Positions 19,999 through 21,284 of a DNA stretch of 21,284 nucleotides are shown here, piece by piece (position 1 is the first letter of the stretch; each line of letters begins with the position of its first letter). The translations under genes and the position numbers were made by a program. The notes under the pieces were generated by a model. It worked only from the letters and a program-made list of their open reading frames with translations, ran no database searches and was not told where the DNA came from. This DNA is from Elysia marginata (Eukaryota > Mollusca > Gastropoda > Plakobranchidae), in the NCBI GenBank assembly GCA_019649035.1, contig BMAT01009027.1, positions 378,802-400,085 on the forward strand, read 5' to 3'.

Positions 19999-20955
19999 TT
20001 AAGAGGTTGAAGAAACTAGAAGTATAACTTTTCTTTAAACTGAGATATTTTATTTATTGAAAAGTGATCGCAGTTTAATTAAAAAGAAAACACATTTTGT
20101 TCTTAAAAGACTCCAGCCATCATAACTAGCCTTAACTACTTCAGCCTGGTTTTCCCTGGTTCCCTCAAACTTTTCACGTCCTAAAAATTCCCCTTGGTAA
20201 AGTCACTCTTGCATAATAGGTCAACATTTTGAAACTTGAAGCACATGCTCTTTGAAATCAAATGCAAACATGTTTAAATACAGCTCTGAAATTTTCAACA
20301 TCTAGTACTAGTACAATAATTCTGTTTACTACAATATTTGCATTCTACAGGTTCTTGGCCCAATGATTAAAATCAAGCAAACACTTTTCGTACACAGTAA
20401 AAACCTAGAAGAAATGTTCTATTCTCTTTTTTCTTCGTACCATCGACTGGCCTCGCTTTCTACTTGTCTTTAAAAATAAGAGTAAGAAGAACATTACGAT
20501 ATGACTTGAAACGTATCCCTCTGTTTGTTGGATAAGTTGTCGTTTTGAAATCCACAAGATATTGTTCTATGACAGGTTGACCAACAATTTTGATCGTTTT
20601 AATTTCATTTCATAAGAAAGATGATATCTGAGAAAATTTTGCTGGACCGAAAGATTAATATTGACCATAATATTCATATTTGTTATCATGTTCACATTCT
20701 TGTCTTTCAAGTAACAGAAAACAATAAACATTGAAAAAAAAAACAAAATCGGATCCCCATTTTTTTTTCTTTTGAACCGATAAGGGGTTCATCTAAAATG
20801 TCTTATTGTTTTATGCATTAATCATTTCTAGCATAACGAAAATAGTACTATGTCAATTAGGTTTTCGCTTTTTTAAAAATTTGATCACGATTCGTTTACT
20901 TGTTGTCTCCCTTGATTTATCTCATACTAAGTCTTGTCTCGCCTAGTACAAGTCT
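19999..20955. other. Intergenic, nothing recognised
   Basis: AT-rich unique sequence with A and T homopolymers near 20740-20775. No supported frame. Confidence 0.6.
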
Positions 20956-21072
20956 TATTGGGGGGTGAAAATACAGCACAAAATTATCGTTCTTGCCCGC
21001 AAGCACTTTTGACTTCAAAGACAGAGTTTGCCAACAGGAACGATAATTTGCGCTCTAATCTCATTCCCAATA
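20956..21072 (-). mobile_element. MITE, copy c (reverse orientation)
   Basis: 117 bp from TATTGGGGGG to CTCATTCCCAATA, with TA at both ends. Inverted arms include CAAAATTATCGTTCTTGCC and GGAACGATAATTTGCG, so almost the whole element is a palindrome. Its reverse complement aligns along its full length with copy b and the ends of copy a. Confidence 0.8.
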
Positions 21073-21284
21073 GCTTTTGAAGGCTAAAGTTGCGACTTCT
21101 GACTCATTTTCCCAGGACGCAAGATGACTATCGAACAACAACATCTACAGCGAAAAACAACTAACAACGTTCACGACATTAAAATATAAATCAAACAAAA
21201 ACACATTTGAAATGAACAAAAAAAAACAAAACCACACTGACTTATTTATAATAGATTTATCATTTACTGCCACGCAAGATAACT
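21073..21284. other. Window end, one motif copy only
   Basis: Contains a minus-strand copy of the 36-bp motif (21088-21123), then A-rich unique sequence. Confidence 0.6.

Overview
The window looks like animal nuclear DNA, most probably from a mollusc and perhaps a gastropod. It is AT-rich and has long low-complexity CT and GATA tracts. One host gene is split by GT-AG introns. Around it lie tRNA-headed SINEs whose 3' ends resemble known molluscan SINE tails, a 5'-truncated non-LTR (LINE) fragment and small TA-flanked MITEs. No operon, bacterial signal, rRNA, intact tRNA or CRISPR array is visible. The taxonomic call is inference from repeat style and gene structure.

Positions 1-13 kb contain no gene that I can support. 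This stretch holds a 32-bp tandem repeat with hairpin arms (407-475), a tRNA-derived SINE (1036-1340), a diverged 285-bp tandem duplication (5705-6260) that runs into a second kind of SINE (6211-6508), a 12-unit minisatellite (8511-8756) and several simple repeats. The largest of these is a 425-bp polypyrimidine tract (9586-10010).

The one convincing gene is on the + strand at 13085-17435. Four exons join in frame across phase 1, 2 and 1 introns to give a 177-residue secreted protein. It has a signal peptide, four cysteines, a G-x-W motif and three N-glycosylation sequons. I do not recognise a named gene. The pattern recalls a poorly characterised family of extracellular invertebrate proteins. 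Intron 2 carries a MITE starting at the splice donor, an antisense RTE-like LINE fragment about 1 kb long, and a SINE. Intron 3 starts with 26 uninterrupted TTC repeats.

Downstream, at 19308-19455, there is a decayed copy of exon 4. It keeps its splice acceptor and a strongly conserved stretch (PPYKQIRKVI), so it is the relic of an exon or gene duplication or an alternative last exon. Two more copies of the intron-2 MITE (18630-18754 and 20956-21072) and another SINE (19720-19998) lie around it. The rest is unique non-coding sequence.

The most interesting items are the unrecognised secreted protein with its exon relic, the MITE that supplies the +6 base of a splice donor, and a 36-bp motif with inverted GCGAC/GTCGC arms found four times in and around the gene.
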